A DNA stretch of 64,000 nt from CAVRAZ01 sp963719135 (GTDB taxonomy: Bacteria > Pseudomonadota > Gammaproteobacteria > DSM-19610): assembly GCA_963719135.1 (NCBI GenBank), contig CAVRAZ010000007.1, positions 248,001 through 312,000 on the forward strand, in the 5' to 3' direction. Numbering within the stretch: the first letter of the stretch is position 1; every line of letters begins with the position of its first letter. Under the pieces are notes generated by a model. It was not told the DNA's origin. It ran no database searches and was given only the letters and a program-made list of their open reading frames with translations. Both the position numbers and the translations under genes were made by a program. Below are positions 1 to 8,827 of this stretch, piece after piece.

Positions 1-131
1 CCGACCCGAAGCTCGAATCGCTATCGTCGGGCCAGAAGGTGCTTGTGCGCATGGGGCCGGACAACGCGCGGCGCATCAAGGCCAGACTGCGCGATTTGCG
101 CGCGGCGCTGACCCGGCACGAGGGAACCTGA
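1..131 (+). CDS. DUF3014 domain protein, C-terminal 42 residues (partial)
   Basis: Only the last 42 codons are inside the window, read in the third frame and ending in TGA at 129-131. The visible end runs LESLSSGQKVLVRMGPDNA and then a basic helix RRIKARLRDLRAAL. This matches the conserved C-terminus I know from DUF3014 proteins, which are inner-membrane-anchored proteins of unknown function in gamma- and betaproteobacteria. The N-terminus and any membrane segment lie upstream and cannot be seen. The family call rests on a short stretch recalled from memory. Confidence 0.6.
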   Translation, partial: DPKLESLSSGQKVLVRMGPDNARRIKARLRDLRAALTRHEGT

Positions 132-215
132 CCATTGCCGTGCGCCCGTCGATCGGGTGCGTCGCGGCCGGCGTTGCCTGAACCGCCGGGCGACCGGCCG
201 CTGCGGCGTCCGGGG

Positions 216-440
216 TCAGTCGAGCGACGGACCGAGAATGAAGCTGACGACGTCGAAGCCGTGATCCTCGAGCAGACTGCGGATGTCCTCCCAGGTGTGC
301 CCCGGGTTCCGTTCCTCGACTTCAGCGATCAAGCCCGTGACGTGGCGATACACTTCGTGTTCATCGTAGTCGGTCGGAATCCGAATGAGCCGAATGGCTT
401 TCGGGTCCGCGGCGGGCAACATCATCAGGGTTTCTTTCAT
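216..440 (-). CDS. small conserved hypothetical protein (74 aa)
   Basis: A 74-residue protein read on the minus strand. I chose the ATG at 438-440 because AGGAG lies just upstream at normal spacing; a longer in-frame extension towards 743 runs antisense to the Nudix gene and has no support. The protein begins MKETLMMLPAADPKAIRLIR and has an acidic C-terminal half (EDIRSLLEDHGFDVVSF). No signal peptide or membrane segment is visible. I do not recognise a named family. It is convergent with the DUF3014 gene and divergent from the Nudix gene. Confidence 0.7.
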   Translation of the reverse strand: MKETLMMLPAADPKAIRLIRIPTDYDEHEVYRHVTGLIAEVEERNPGHTWEDIRSLLEDHGFDVVSFILGPSLD

Positions 441-592
441 CGCGTCTCCTCGCGGGCGGTGGCTGGCCGACGGCCGCCGCATACTTTGCGGTTGGGACGG
501 CCGGTGCCGAAGGCTGTGTGCAGTCTTGCAACTGACGTCCGGCCATTGTCCACCGCCGGCGGTGCCGGCGGCAATCGCCGCGGGCCGACCGC

Positions 593-1066
593 GTGAAGCA
601 GGTGAGCGCCGGTGTCCTGCTGTTCCGGCGCGCCGCCGGTTTACTGGAAGTGCTGCTGGCCCACCCGGGCGGCCCGTTCTGGGCCGGCCGCGACGCTGGC
701 GTCTGGTCGGTGCCCAAGGGACTGGTCGAGGCGGGCGAGTCACTGCTGGACACCGCCCGCCGCGAGTTCCGCGAGGAAACGGGCTTCGACGTCGACGGCG
801 ATTTCATTGCGCTGGGAAGCACGCAGCTTGCCAGCGGAAAAGAGGTTCACGTCTGGGCACTGGAGCAGGACGTGGACGCCACGCTCGCCGTGAGCAACGA
901 GTTCGACCTGGAGTGGCCGAAGGGATCGGGCATCGTCCGCCGGTATCCGGAAATGGACCGGGCCGCGTGGTTGTCGCTGGCGGAGGCGCGCCGCAGGATT
1001 GCGGGCGGGCAGTTGATCTTTCTCGAACGACTGGCGGTGGAGACCGGCCGGAGTCGGGATCGCTGA
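593..1066 (+). CDS. Nudix hydrolase
   Basis: A 157-residue cytosolic Nudix-fold pyrophosphohydrolase. The signature box is visible from about residue 42: the glycine of GLVEAGES, then RREFREETG, which supplies the metal-binding glutamates of the REUxEExG core. The N-terminal SAGVLLFRR strand and the sequence WSVPKG just before the box are also typical. The substrate cannot be read from sequence, but short proteins of this kind hydrolyse nucleoside diphosphate-linked compounds. The start is GTG at 593; the gene stands alone between two minus-strand genes. Confidence 0.9.
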   Translation: MKQVSAGVLLFRRAAGLLEVLLAHPGGPFWAGRDAGVWSVPKGLVEAGESLLDTARREFREETGFDVDGDFIALGSTQLASGKEVHVWALEQDVDATLAVSNEFDLEWPKGSGIVRRYPEMDRAAWLSLAEARRRIAGGQLIFLERLAVETGRSRDR

Positions 1067-1086
1067 GACCCGCGGAGGTGCCGCCC

Positions 1087-1413
1087 TCAGGTCTTGTCCG
1101 ACGCGCCGCCGCGCGGAAATGCCGTGACGTTGGCGCCGCCCGTCTGGGGGATGATGCGGTTCTCGCCCGCCGTCTCGACTTCGTCGATGCGGATGATCGA
1201 CTGGGTGGGGATGTGCGTGCGCGTGACGCCCGAGAACTCGGTCTTCAGGCGTTCTTCCGACGGGTCGACCAGCACCCTGGACCGCTCGCCGAACAGGATG
1301 CCTTCCACCTCAATGAACGGGTAAATGTCGCTTTGCTCCACGTGCTCGGCGTGGATTTCGTAAATGCTGCCCTGGTTCAGGAAGCTGATGCGGTAAATGC
1401 GCTTGCGACTCAT
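1087..1413 (-). CDS. DUF1820 family protein
   Basis: A 108-residue protein starting MSRKRIYRISFLNQGSIYEI. The conserved core FIEVEGILFGERSRVLVDPS and TRTHIPTQSIIRIDEVE identifies DUF1820, a small cytosolic family of unknown function frequent in gammaproteobacteria. The last 20 residues are low in conservation. It is convergent with the Nudix gene, with a 20-base gap. Assignment is from recalled family sequence. Confidence 0.9.
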   Translation of the reverse strand: MSRKRIYRISFLNQGSIYEIHAEHVEQSDIYPFIEVEGILFGERSRVLVDPSEERLKTEFSGVTRTHIPTQSIIRIDEVETAGENRIIPQTGGANVTAFPRGGASDKT

Positions 1414-1500
1414 GACGGCTGCCGGGCGGTGCAGGTTACAAATTATACACGCGCCGTCGCGTCGGTGGCAGCGGCGGGCGCTCTTTAATTAACCTGAAAA

Positions 1501-1537
1501 AGGCGTACAATAACGCCTCGCCGCGAGAGTCTCGCGG
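1501..1537. promoter_or_regulatory. tandem inverted repeats upstream of the SulP gene
   Basis: Two perfect inverted repeats sit side by side. The first has 6-base arms AGGCGT/ACGCCT (1501-1518) around ACAATA, so a possible -10 hexamer TACAAT (1506-1511) lies in its loop. The second has 8-base arms CCGCGAGA/TCTCGCGG (1521-1537) around one base. They lie 103 bases before the SulP GTG start. Either a repressor site over the promoter or a structured 5' leader would fit. The -35 region is weak, so promoter assignment is tentative. Confidence 0.4.
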
Positions 1538-1639
1538 TGTCCAGCCTGAAACACCGTACGCCTCCGAGAGTACGCATCCGGTTCGGTCCGTTCCCGACTA
1601 TCGGGACCCAGGTCGGGCGCGTTCCATGGGACCCCGTTC

Positions 1640-3427
1640 GTGAAGATAGATTCGTCGATACTGACCAAGATATTTCCGTTCCTCGTCTGGCTGCCGGTAC
1701 TGGACAAACAGGTACTGCGCGCCGACTTCATGGCCGGGCTTACCGGCGCGATCATTGTCCTGCCGCAGGGCGTCGCGTTCGCCACCATCGCCGGCCTGCC
1801 GCCGCAGTACGGCCTCTATACCGCCATGGTGACGCCGATCATCGCGGCGCTGTTCGGATCCTCCTGGCACCTGATCTCGGGGCCGACCACGGCGATCTCG
1901 CTCGTCATTTTCTCGTCGGTCAGTCACCATGCGGCGCCCGGTTCGCCGGAGTTCATTTCGCTGGCCCTGACCATGACGTTCCTGGCGGGCATCTACCAGC
2001 TCGCGTTCGGCCTGGCGCGGCTGGGCGTACTGGTCAATTTCGTGTCGCACACGGTCGTTGTCGGCTTCACCGCCGGCGCCGCGATTCTGATCGCGACCAG
2101 CCAATTCAAACACGTGCTGGGGCTGCAGGGACTGCGCAACGATTCCTTCGCGCACACCTGGATCGATATTCTGGGCAAGCTGAACGAGGTCAATTTTGCA
2201 ATTTTCGCCGTCGCGCTCGTCACGCTCGCCAGCGCGATCGTCGCCCGGCGCTTCTGGCCCAAGGTGCCGCACCTGCTGGTCGGTCTGGTGGCCGGCGCGC
2301 TGACGGCGATGGTGCTGGGCGGCGAGCAGCACGGCATCAAGTTCGTCGCGAAGATTCCGGCGCAGTTGCCGCCGCTGTCGATGCCGCAACTATCGATGGA
2401 CTCGGTCAAGGCGCTGGCGGCCGAGGCGTTCGCCGTGGCGCTGCTCGGTCTGATCGAGGCGGTCTCGATCGGCCGTTCGATCGCCTCGAAGTCGCATCAG
2501 CGCATCGACGGCAACCAGGAATTCATCGGTCAGGGGCTGTCCAACATAGTTGGCAGTTTCTTTTCGAGTTACGCGGGTTCGGGTTCGTTCACGCGCTCGG
2601 GCATCAACTATCAGGCCGGTGCGAAAACGCCCATGGCCGCCATATTCGCGGCCGCGCTGTTGATGGTCACCGTGCTGCTGATCGCGCCGCTGGCGGCTTA
2701 TCTGCCGGTCGCCGCGATGGGAGGCGTCATCCTGCTGGTCGCGTACGGCCTGATCAACTTTCACCATATCAAGGAAATCATCAGCCACAGCCGCTCCGAA
2801 ACGTCGATACTGCTGGTCACCTTTTTCGCAACGCTGTTCCTGGAGCTTGAGTTTGCGATCTATCTCGGTGTGCTGCTGTCGCTGGTCCTGTTCCTGGCCG
2901 AGACGTCCAAGCCGGAAATCGTCACGCTGGCGCCGGACATCTACAGCACCAAGCGCAAGTTCACCAATGTCGATTCCAAGCCCCTGGTGCAATGTCCGCA
3001 GGCCAAATTTCTGCGCATCGATCACGCCTTGTATTTCGGCTCGGTGAACTACGTGCAGAGCCGGCTGGACATAGTGACTGAGCGCGAAGGCGTGGTGCAT
3101 ATTCTGATCGATGCGTCGCGCCTGAACTACATCGACCTTGCCGGCGCGGAAATGCTCGTGCAACAGCACCAGAAGCTGAAGAGCCGCGGCGGCGGCCTCT
3201 ATTTCTTCGGCATGAAGTCATCCGTCTGGGCGCTGCTGGCCGAATCCGGATTCATCCGCGCGATCGGGCCGAGCGCGTTCTTCGAACACAAATCGCAGGC
3301 CATTCCCGGCCTGTTTCGGCGCATCGACATGAGCGTCTGTGCCGGCTGCAAGGCGCGCGTATTCAAGGAGTGCGACGCGATCGAACGGCCGTCCACTCAG
3401 ACCCCCCCCGCGGCCGAAGCCGTCTGA
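1640..3427 (+). CDS. SulP family inorganic anion transporter with STAS domain
   Basis: A 595-residue inner-membrane transporter of the SulP (SLC26) family, which moves sulfate, bicarbonate or related anions. It opens with the typical hydrophobic core (LTGAIIVLPQGVAFATIAGLPPQYGLY near residue 33), has about ten to twelve hydrophobic segments to about residue 420, and a STAS domain at roughly 440-560 (HILIDASRLNYIDLAGAEML). After the STAS domain comes an unusual cysteine set, CAGC and then EC seven residues on, which could bind metal or form disulfides. The start is GTG at 1640, downstream of two inverted repeats. The substrate cannot be assigned from sequence. Confidence 0.92.
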   Translation: MKIDSSILTKIFPFLVWLPVLDKQVLRADFMAGLTGAIIVLPQGVAFATIAGLPPQYGLYTAMVTPIIAALFGSSWHLISGPTTAISLVIFSSVSHHAAPGSPEFISLALTMTFLAGIYQLAFGLARLGVLVNFVSHTVVVGFTAGAAILIATSQFKHVLGLQGLRNDSFAHTWIDILGKLNEVNFAIFAVALVTLASAIVARRFWPKVPHLLVGLVAGALTAMVLGGEQHGIKFVAKIPAQLPPLSMPQLSMDSVKALAAEAFAVALLGLIEAVSIGRSIASKSHQRIDGNQEFIGQGLSNIVGSFFSSYAGSGSFTRSGINYQAGAKTPMAAIFAAALLMVTVLLIAPLAAYLPVAAMGGVILLVAYGLINFHHIKEIISHSRSETSILLVTFFATLFLELEFAIYLGVLLSLVLFLAETSKPEIVTLAPDIYSTKRKFTNVDSKPLVQCPQAKFLRIDHALYFGSVNYVQSRLDIVTEREGVVHILIDASRLNYIDLAGAEMLVQQHQKLKSRGGGLYFFGMKSSVWALLAESGFIRAIGPSAFFEHKSQAIPGLFRRIDMSVCAGCKARVFKECDAIERPSTQTPPAAEAV

Positions 3428-3450
3428 GCCGCCGGGCGACGCGCGGCGGC
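3428..3450 (+). terminator. possible stem-loop after the SulP gene
   Basis: Arms GCCGCCG and CGGCGGC form a 7-base GC stem with a 9-base loop directly at the stop codon. There is no T-tract, so intrinsic termination is uncertain. Confidence 0.3.
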
Positions 3451-4028
3451 GCCCGGTAATGAAGATGACCGCCGAATCCGCGGCACCGCGGGTCGACCTT
3501 ACTTCCTGACCGTAACGGGTACCGGGGACGCGGCAAAAGAACTATTCACCACAGAGTAACGCCGGGCCAATTCATTATTGATGACTGATGTCGGGAGTTG
3601 GGACCCGTCCGACCAATGGGGCCCGGCGGGCCGGGGCTCACCGCATGCCAGACGCACGAAGCTTCGTTGGAAATACGCCTGGGCGAGGGCGGCCGGTGCC
3701 CCCGGGGATTGCCGCCTTTATCCTAATTCTTCGAAGATTTCGTAAGACATTGAATATAAAAGTAGATTCAAGAAATTATCCAAACAGCCGCAACTGATTG
3801 TTGGGATATTCCGACTAATAGAATCAGTATCTTGTCGCATTTCAGGCAGGCGGTCACAGAAATCTGCAATCAGCCGGTCGATGGGGGTCCCGTGCGAGCG
3901 GGTTCCGGTTCCATCGGATCCGGGTCAGGATTCGCTTGCAATCGTGATCTCTTACCGGCTTCGGTGCGCCCGTGCCTGGATAGCGTGGTCGACAATTGCC
4001 ACGACCGGAATGAACTGGTGAACAGGCC
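3451..4028. other. 578-base intergenic region before the GGDEF/EAL gene
   Basis: No convincing gene is present. Short open frames here have no ribosome binding site and no recognisable content. The stretch 3720-3840 is markedly AT-richer than its surroundings and is the most likely place for the promoter of the downstream c-di-GMP gene, but I cannot fix -35 and -10 boxes. A short GC palindrome, GGCCCGGCGGGCC, lies near 3623. Confidence 0.4.
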
Positions 4029-6830
4029 GTGAAAGTGCTCCGCAAATTCTTGCCGGTGATTCTGCTGACGCTCGGTTGGGTGCTGTTGCCCCTGACGCTC
4101 CTGCTGGCCGGCGCATTGCCGGGACTGCGGGGAAGCAGGTTATTTCTCGGCGTTGCGCTGTTCACGGCCGTAGCCGGCCTTGCCGCCTGTATTCTCTATC
4201 TCAACCGCGCGCTGCAGGACCTCGACCAAAAATCCGTGGTACCGGATCGGGTGCGGGCGGCATTGGACGCCCTGGCCGACGGACTGGTCATTCTGGATAC
4301 CGATGAGAACATCGTGTTCGCCAACATCTGGTTCGCGCGCAAACTGGGCAGGGTACAGGGACCGCTGATCGGAAAGGCGCTCGGCGAACTGGGCTGGCGG
4401 CACGTCGACGATCAGGGTCGGGAGGTAGACAAGCCCATGCCCTGGTCCGATCTGCTCGCGGGTGCGGTCTCGGCGACCGGCGGTCACACGCGGTTGCGGT
4501 GTACCGGCAACAGAGCCTGCACGTTTGTCGTCAATGTGGCGGCGATACGATCTCCGAGCGGAGAAATGCAAGGCGTGCTGGCGACGTTCAATGACGTCAG
4601 CGAACTCGAACGCGAAAATCTTGACCTGTCCAGCGCGCTGACTCAAATGGAAAAGAGTCAACTGGAGATAACCAGGAGAAACAGGGAACTGCAGCTACTG
4701 GCGACGAGAGACCCGCTTACCGGGATGCTGAACCGGCGTTCACTGTTCGAAGGGCTGAATCAGGCATTCAGGGATGCCATGTCCAGTGGCGACGAACTCA
4801 GCTGTCTGATGATCGACATAGATCATTTCAAGTCGATCAATGACCGCTTCGGGCATTCAAAGGGTGACAAAGTCATCAAACTGCTGGCTGACACCTTGGT
4901 CGAGTCCGTGCGCGCAACCGATCTCGTAGGCCGCTACGGCGGCGAGGAGTTTTGCGTCGTGTTGCCGGGTGTGGAACTGGACCGGGCAAGGGAGATCGCC
5001 GAGCAAATCCGCGCAGCCATCGTCAGCGGCAAGGATATTCGCTTCATCGGCACGGTGCGCATATCCGCGAGTATCGGCGTATCGAGCCTGAAATTCGGCG
5101 CAGGCACGCCGGCGGATCTGATAGACCAGGCGGACAAAGCGTTGTACGCCGCGAAGCAGGGTGGTCGAAATTGCGTGGTTGCATGGCCTGATATGGCAAA
5201 CGCAGACACTGGCAGTGCGGCAGCGCTTGGTGTACCGGGCAGCGCCGGCTACCGGGTACCCGTGATCCCTCGTTCGACGAACGCAGCCGATGCGTTGCTA
5301 CAGGAAAATTCCGATCTTCAGCGTCGTGTCACGTCATTGGAGACTTTGCTGAGAGAACAATCGGAGCGAGCCTCGGTCGACGGCGATCTCATGAGTCTGC
5401 CGACCCGGTCTGTGCTCATAGATCGCATCACCCAGGGTGTCAAGCGGGGGCGTCGATACGAAACCAAACTGGCGGTACTGTGCCTAGAGATAACCACGGT
5501 CCAACGGGTATTCGAGACCATGGGGCATAGTGCCAGCGAACGGCTGGTGGAAGGAATCGCTCACCGCGTGCGCAATACACTTCGCCAATCGGACACTGTG
5601 GCGCTGTCCGATGCCGACAATCCGGTTATCAGCTTCTCGAGGACGGGACACGGTGAGTTCGTTGTGCTTATCGCCGATCTGACTGATGCCGAGAGCGTTA
5701 CCTGGATTGTGCGTCGCCTGTTCGAGGAACTGGCGAGCCCGATCGTTCTGGGTGGTCGAGAGGTCTTTCTCGGTTATTCAGCGGGGATCAGCCTGTATCC
5801 CGCCGACGGCGACGATCCTGAGGCGCTGCTCAGTTGTGCGGGTGCGGCGCTGTCCGAGGTCAAGCTGACGCAATGTCCCGAAAATTTCATGTATTACTGC
5901 GCGGAGATGAACCGCAGGTCCAGAGAGCAGCTAAAGCTGGAAAGCCGGATGCACCGGGCGATCGAGCATGACGAGCTGTACCTGGAGTATCAGCCGCGGG
6001 TGCAACTGGCGACCGGACGTATTACCGGCGTCGAAGCCTTGCTTCGGTGGAGGAATCCAGAGCTGGGAAATGTGCCGCCCGGGGTTTTCGTCCCGGTGGC
6101 CGAGCACACGGGCGTCATTCACGAAATCGGTTTGTGGGTCGTGAACACCGCCTGCCAGCAACTGCGTGCGTGGCACGCCATAGGATATCCAGACCTGTCG
6201 ATGTCGATCAATCTGTCGCCGATTCAGTTCAGGAACAAGGAATTGGCGCGCCAGATCGTCGATGTCGCCGGGCGAAACAATATTCCGATGCGTTGTCTGG
6301 GTGTTGAAATCACTGAGTCGGTGCTTATGCAGAACCTCGACAATGCCGTGGATGCGATACGCGTACTCCACGATGCCGGCGCGCGCGTCGCGCTCGATGA
6401 TTTCGGGACGGGCTATTCTTCGCTTGGCTATCTCAAGCGGCTGCCGATCGATGAGGTCAAAGTCGACCGGGCGTTTTTGCGGGATTTTCCGCAGGACACC
6501 AAGGATGCGACGATCGTAAGCGCCATCATCGCGATGGCGCGGGCGCTGGATCTCGAGGTCGTTGCGGAGGGGGTCGAGAGCGACGCCCAGCTCGTTGCGC
6601 TACACAGGCTTCAGTGCGATGAAGTTCAGGGTTTCCTGCTCAGCCGGCCCCTGTCGCCGGAGAAGACAGCGGAATTTCTCGCGGATGGCATCAGTGTGCG
6701 ACGCCGTGTCAAGGCACTGGCAATCGTCGCGCGGACGGGGAACCTGGTGGTGGCCAGTCAATCGGATGCTGCCGACGCATTGGATCTCACGCCGGCATGT
6801 TCGGCGCCGCAGGAGCCCGAGTGCCGGTGA
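4029..6830 (+). CDS. membrane-anchored PAS-GGDEF-GGDEF-EAL c-di-GMP protein
   Basis: A 933-residue signalling protein. Two hydrophobic segments lie at about residues 7-30 and 37-58, followed by a PAS-like domain (about 77-190). A first GGDEF domain carries an intact GGEEF near residue 304, with an RATD inhibitory-site motif exactly five residues before it, so diguanylate cyclase activity with product feedback is likely. A second GGDEF-like domain (about 450-610) reads TGHGEF and is degenerate. The C-terminal EAL domain has VEALLRW (near 668), LDDFGTGYSSL and VAEGVE, the expected metal and catalytic motifs of a phosphodiesterase. The start is GTG. It overlaps the following SLC13 gene by a few bases, implying co-transcription. 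Confidence 0.93.
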   Translation: MKVLRKFLPVILLTLGWVLLPLTLLLAGALPGLRGSRLFLGVALFTAVAGLAACILYLNRALQDLDQKSVVPDRVRAALDALADGLVILDTDENIVFANIWFARKLGRVQGPLIGKALGELGWRHVDDQGREVDKPMPWSDLLAGAVSATGGHTRLRCTGNRACTFVVNVAAIRSPSGEMQGVLATFNDVSELERENLDLSSALTQMEKSQLEITRRNRELQLLATRDPLTGMLNRRSLFEGLNQAFRDAMSSGDELSCLMIDIDHFKSINDRFGHSKGDKVIKLLADTLVESVRATDLVGRYGGEEFCVVLPGVELDRAREIAEQIRAAIVSGKDIRFIGTVRISASIGVSSLKFGAGTPADLIDQADKALYAAKQGGRNCVVAWPDMANADTGSAAALGVPGSAGYRVPVIPRSTNAADALLQENSDLQRRVTSLETLLREQSERASVDGDLMSLPTRSVLIDRITQGVKRGRRYETKLAVLCLEITTVQRVFETMGHSASERLVEGIAHRVRNTLRQSDTVALSDADNPVISFSRTGHGEFVVLIADLTDAESVTWIVRRLFEELASPIVLGGREVFLGYSAGISLYPADGDDPEALLSCAGAALSEVKLTQCPENFMYYCAEMNRRSREQLKLESRMHRAIEHDELYLEYQPRVQLATGRITGVEALLRWRNPELGNVPPGVFVPVAEHTGVIHEIGLWVVNTACQQLRAWHAIGYPDLSMSINLSPIQFRNKELARQIVDVAGRNNIPMRCLGVEITESVLMQNLDNAVDAIRVLHDAGARVALDDFGTGYSSLGYLKRLPIDEVKVDRAFLRDFPQDTKDATIVSAIIAMARALDLEVVAEGVESDAQLVALHRLQCDEVQGFLLSRPLSPEKTAEFLADGISVRRRVKALAIVARTGNLVVASQSDAADALDLTPACSAPQEPECR

Positions 6831-8620
6831 CCGCCGCACTGCTCAATTCGCTGTCCTGGGAGGCCTGGCTCAGCATCGGCGTCGTCATGGTCTGCGTCGT
6901 TCTGCTGGCGCTGAACCGCTATTCGCCCGATATCGTATTGGCCGCCGGTGTGACCTTGTTGCTGGTCGGCGGCGTCATCACACCGCAGGAGGCGCTTTCG
7001 GGCCTGGCCAACGAGGGCATGGTCACCGTTGGCATCATGTATGTGGTCGTCAGCGGACTGCTGGAGACCGGTGCGGTGGCCTGGCTGGCGGACAACCTGT
7101 TCGGTAACGAGCGATCGCCGGCGCGCGCCTGCCTGCGCTTGACGGTGCCGGTTGTCGCGCTCAGCGGCTTCCTCAACAACACGCCGGTGGTGGCGATCTT
7201 CATCCCCGCGGTAAAGGCCTGGGCCAGACGCAATCGGCTGCCTTTGTCCCGCCTGATGATCCCCTTGAGCTACGCGAGCATCGCCGGAGGGACCTGCACG
7301 CTGATCGGCACCAGCACCAATCTCGTGGTCAACGGACTGCTGCGCAAGGAAACCGATCTGCCGGGTCTTCGCTTTTTCGAGATCGCCTGGGTCGGCGTTC
7401 CGGTCGCGCTGCTGGTCGTGCTTTACCTGGTCCTTTTCGGGCGCTGGTTGCTGCCCGACCGCAGGCCCACGCTGAACCAAAACCGGGACCTGCGGGAATA
7501 TACGCTGGAGATGGTCGTCGAGCCCGACAGCCCGATGATCGGCAAGTCGATCGAACAGGCGGGCCTGCGGCAACTGCCGGACATGTACCTGATGGAAATC
7601 GAGCGCGACGCCCGTATCCTGCCGGCCGTGTCGCCTGAGGAAATCCTGCAGGGCGCCGATCGTCTGGTGTTTGTCGGAGCGGTCGACTCGGTGCTGGACG
7701 TACGCAGGTTTCGCGGACTTCGGCCGGCGACGTCGCAGATTCTGAAACTCGACCATAGCCGCAGCGACCGGTGCCTGGTCGAGGCGGTGGTGTCCAACAG
7801 TTCGCCCCTGATCGGCAAGACGGTCCGGGCCGGCGGATTTCGCACCCGCTACCACGCCGTCATCATAGCCATCGCACGCAACGGCCACCGGCTGCGGGGA
7901 AAGATCGGTGACGTGTCGGTGCGTCCGGGCGACACGCTGCTGCTCGAAGCGCACCGCTCTTTCGTCGACAGCCAGCGCAATTCCCGGGATTTTCTGCTGG
8001 TCAGTCCGATCAGCGATTCCCGGCCGCCGCGTCACGACCGTGCCGCCGTGGCGGCCGCAATCGCCGTCGCCATGGTGGTCAGCGTGGTCGTCGGCTGGTT
8101 CAGTATGCTCGAGGCGGCGTTGCTGGCGTCGGGTCTGATGATCATCACGCGGTGCACGACCGGTGGCATCGCCCGCCGTTCCGTCGATTGGCAGGTCCTG
8201 CTGGTGATCGCCGCCTCGTTCGCGATCGGTATCGCGCTGCAACGCTCCGGCGCCGCCGCGGGACTTGCCCATGGACTGCTCGGGTTGTCCGCGGGGTCGC
8301 CCATGCTGGCTCTGGCCCTGGTTTTTCTGGTGACTGCGTTGTTCACCGCGTTTGCCACCAACAATGCGGCGGCCGTCATCATGTTTCCCATCGCCCGGGA
8401 TGCCGCCGCCCAGGTGGGCGCCAACTTCATGCCGTTCGTCATCGTGATCATGATTGCCGCTTCGGCCAGCTTCGCGACGCCGATCGGCTATCAGACCAAT
8501 CTGATGGTATACAGCCCGGGCGGCTATTGCTTCAGCGACTACATCAAGGCGGGGTTGCCGCTGACAATACTGATCGGCATCCTGACCCTGTTCATCGTTC
8601 CAGTCGTCTGGCCGCTTTGA
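6821..8620 (+). CDS. SLC13/DASS family permease with RCK-C (TrkA-C) domains
   Basis: An inner-membrane carrier of about 600 residues. Hydrophobic halves flank a soluble middle part (about residues 230-400) holding two RCK-C-like domains, each marked by SPLIGKTV- or SPMIGKSI-type sequence. Motifs such as NNTPVVAIFIPAV and GTSTNLVVNG are characteristic of the SLC13/arsenite-permease-like superfamily, whose members move di- and tricarboxylates or inorganic anions. I prefer GTG at 6821 because AGGAG lies at 6811-6815; an ATG at 6797 in the same frame has no ribosome binding site. The start overlaps the stop of the upstream c-di-GMP gene. The substrate is not identifiable from sequence. Confidence 0.88.
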   Translation: MPVTAALLNSLSWEAWLSIGVVMVCVVLLALNRYSPDIVLAAGVTLLLVGGVITPQEALSGLANEGMVTVGIMYVVVSGLLETGAVAWLADNLFGNERSPARACLRLTVPVVALSGFLNNTPVVAIFIPAVKAWARRNRLPLSRLMIPLSYASIAGGTCTLIGTSTNLVVNGLLRKETDLPGLRFFEIAWVGVPVALLVVLYLVLFGRWLLPDRRPTLNQNRDLREYTLEMVVEPDSPMIGKSIEQAGLRQLPDMYLMEIERDARILPAVSPEEILQGADRLVFVGAVDSVLDVRRFRGLRPATSQILKLDHSRSDRCLVEAVVSNSSPLIGKTVRAGGFRTRYHAVIIAIARNGHRLRGKIGDVSVRPGDTLLLEAHRSFVDSQRNSRDFLLVSPISDSRPPRHDRAAVAAAIAVAMVVSVVVGWFSMLEAALLASGLMIITRCTTGGIARRSVDWQVLLVIAASFAIGIALQRSGAAAGLAHGLLGLSAGSPMLALALVFLVTALFTAFATNNAAAVIMFPIARDAAAQVGANFMPFVIVIMIAASASFATPIGYQTNLMVYSPGGYCFSDYIKAGLPLTILIGILTLFIVPVVWPL

Positions 8621-8827
8621 GCCGCCGCGTGCAAGGGGGATTCCGGCTTTTCATCACGTCCAGAGACTTGCGCATAACGGTATGATTACTAACATCTGTG
8701 ATCCGGGTCGATCCGCCGGTTCAGTCGCCGGCACCTTGCCACCGGTCAAACATTTCGAAGCCAAGACGATAAATAAGATCGAGTTTCACCTAATTAACCA
8801 AGAAGAGAAAACCCGGAGCAAGCCACG

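Noticed and set aside
3588..4032. Short plus-strand frames before the GGDEF/EAL gene
   Set aside because: No start signals and no protein features; more likely leader or promoter DNA.
8690..8827. Possible c-di-GMP riboswitch before the diguanylate cyclase
   Set aside because: A few bases recall GEMM elements, but the conserved core and pairing cannot be built.
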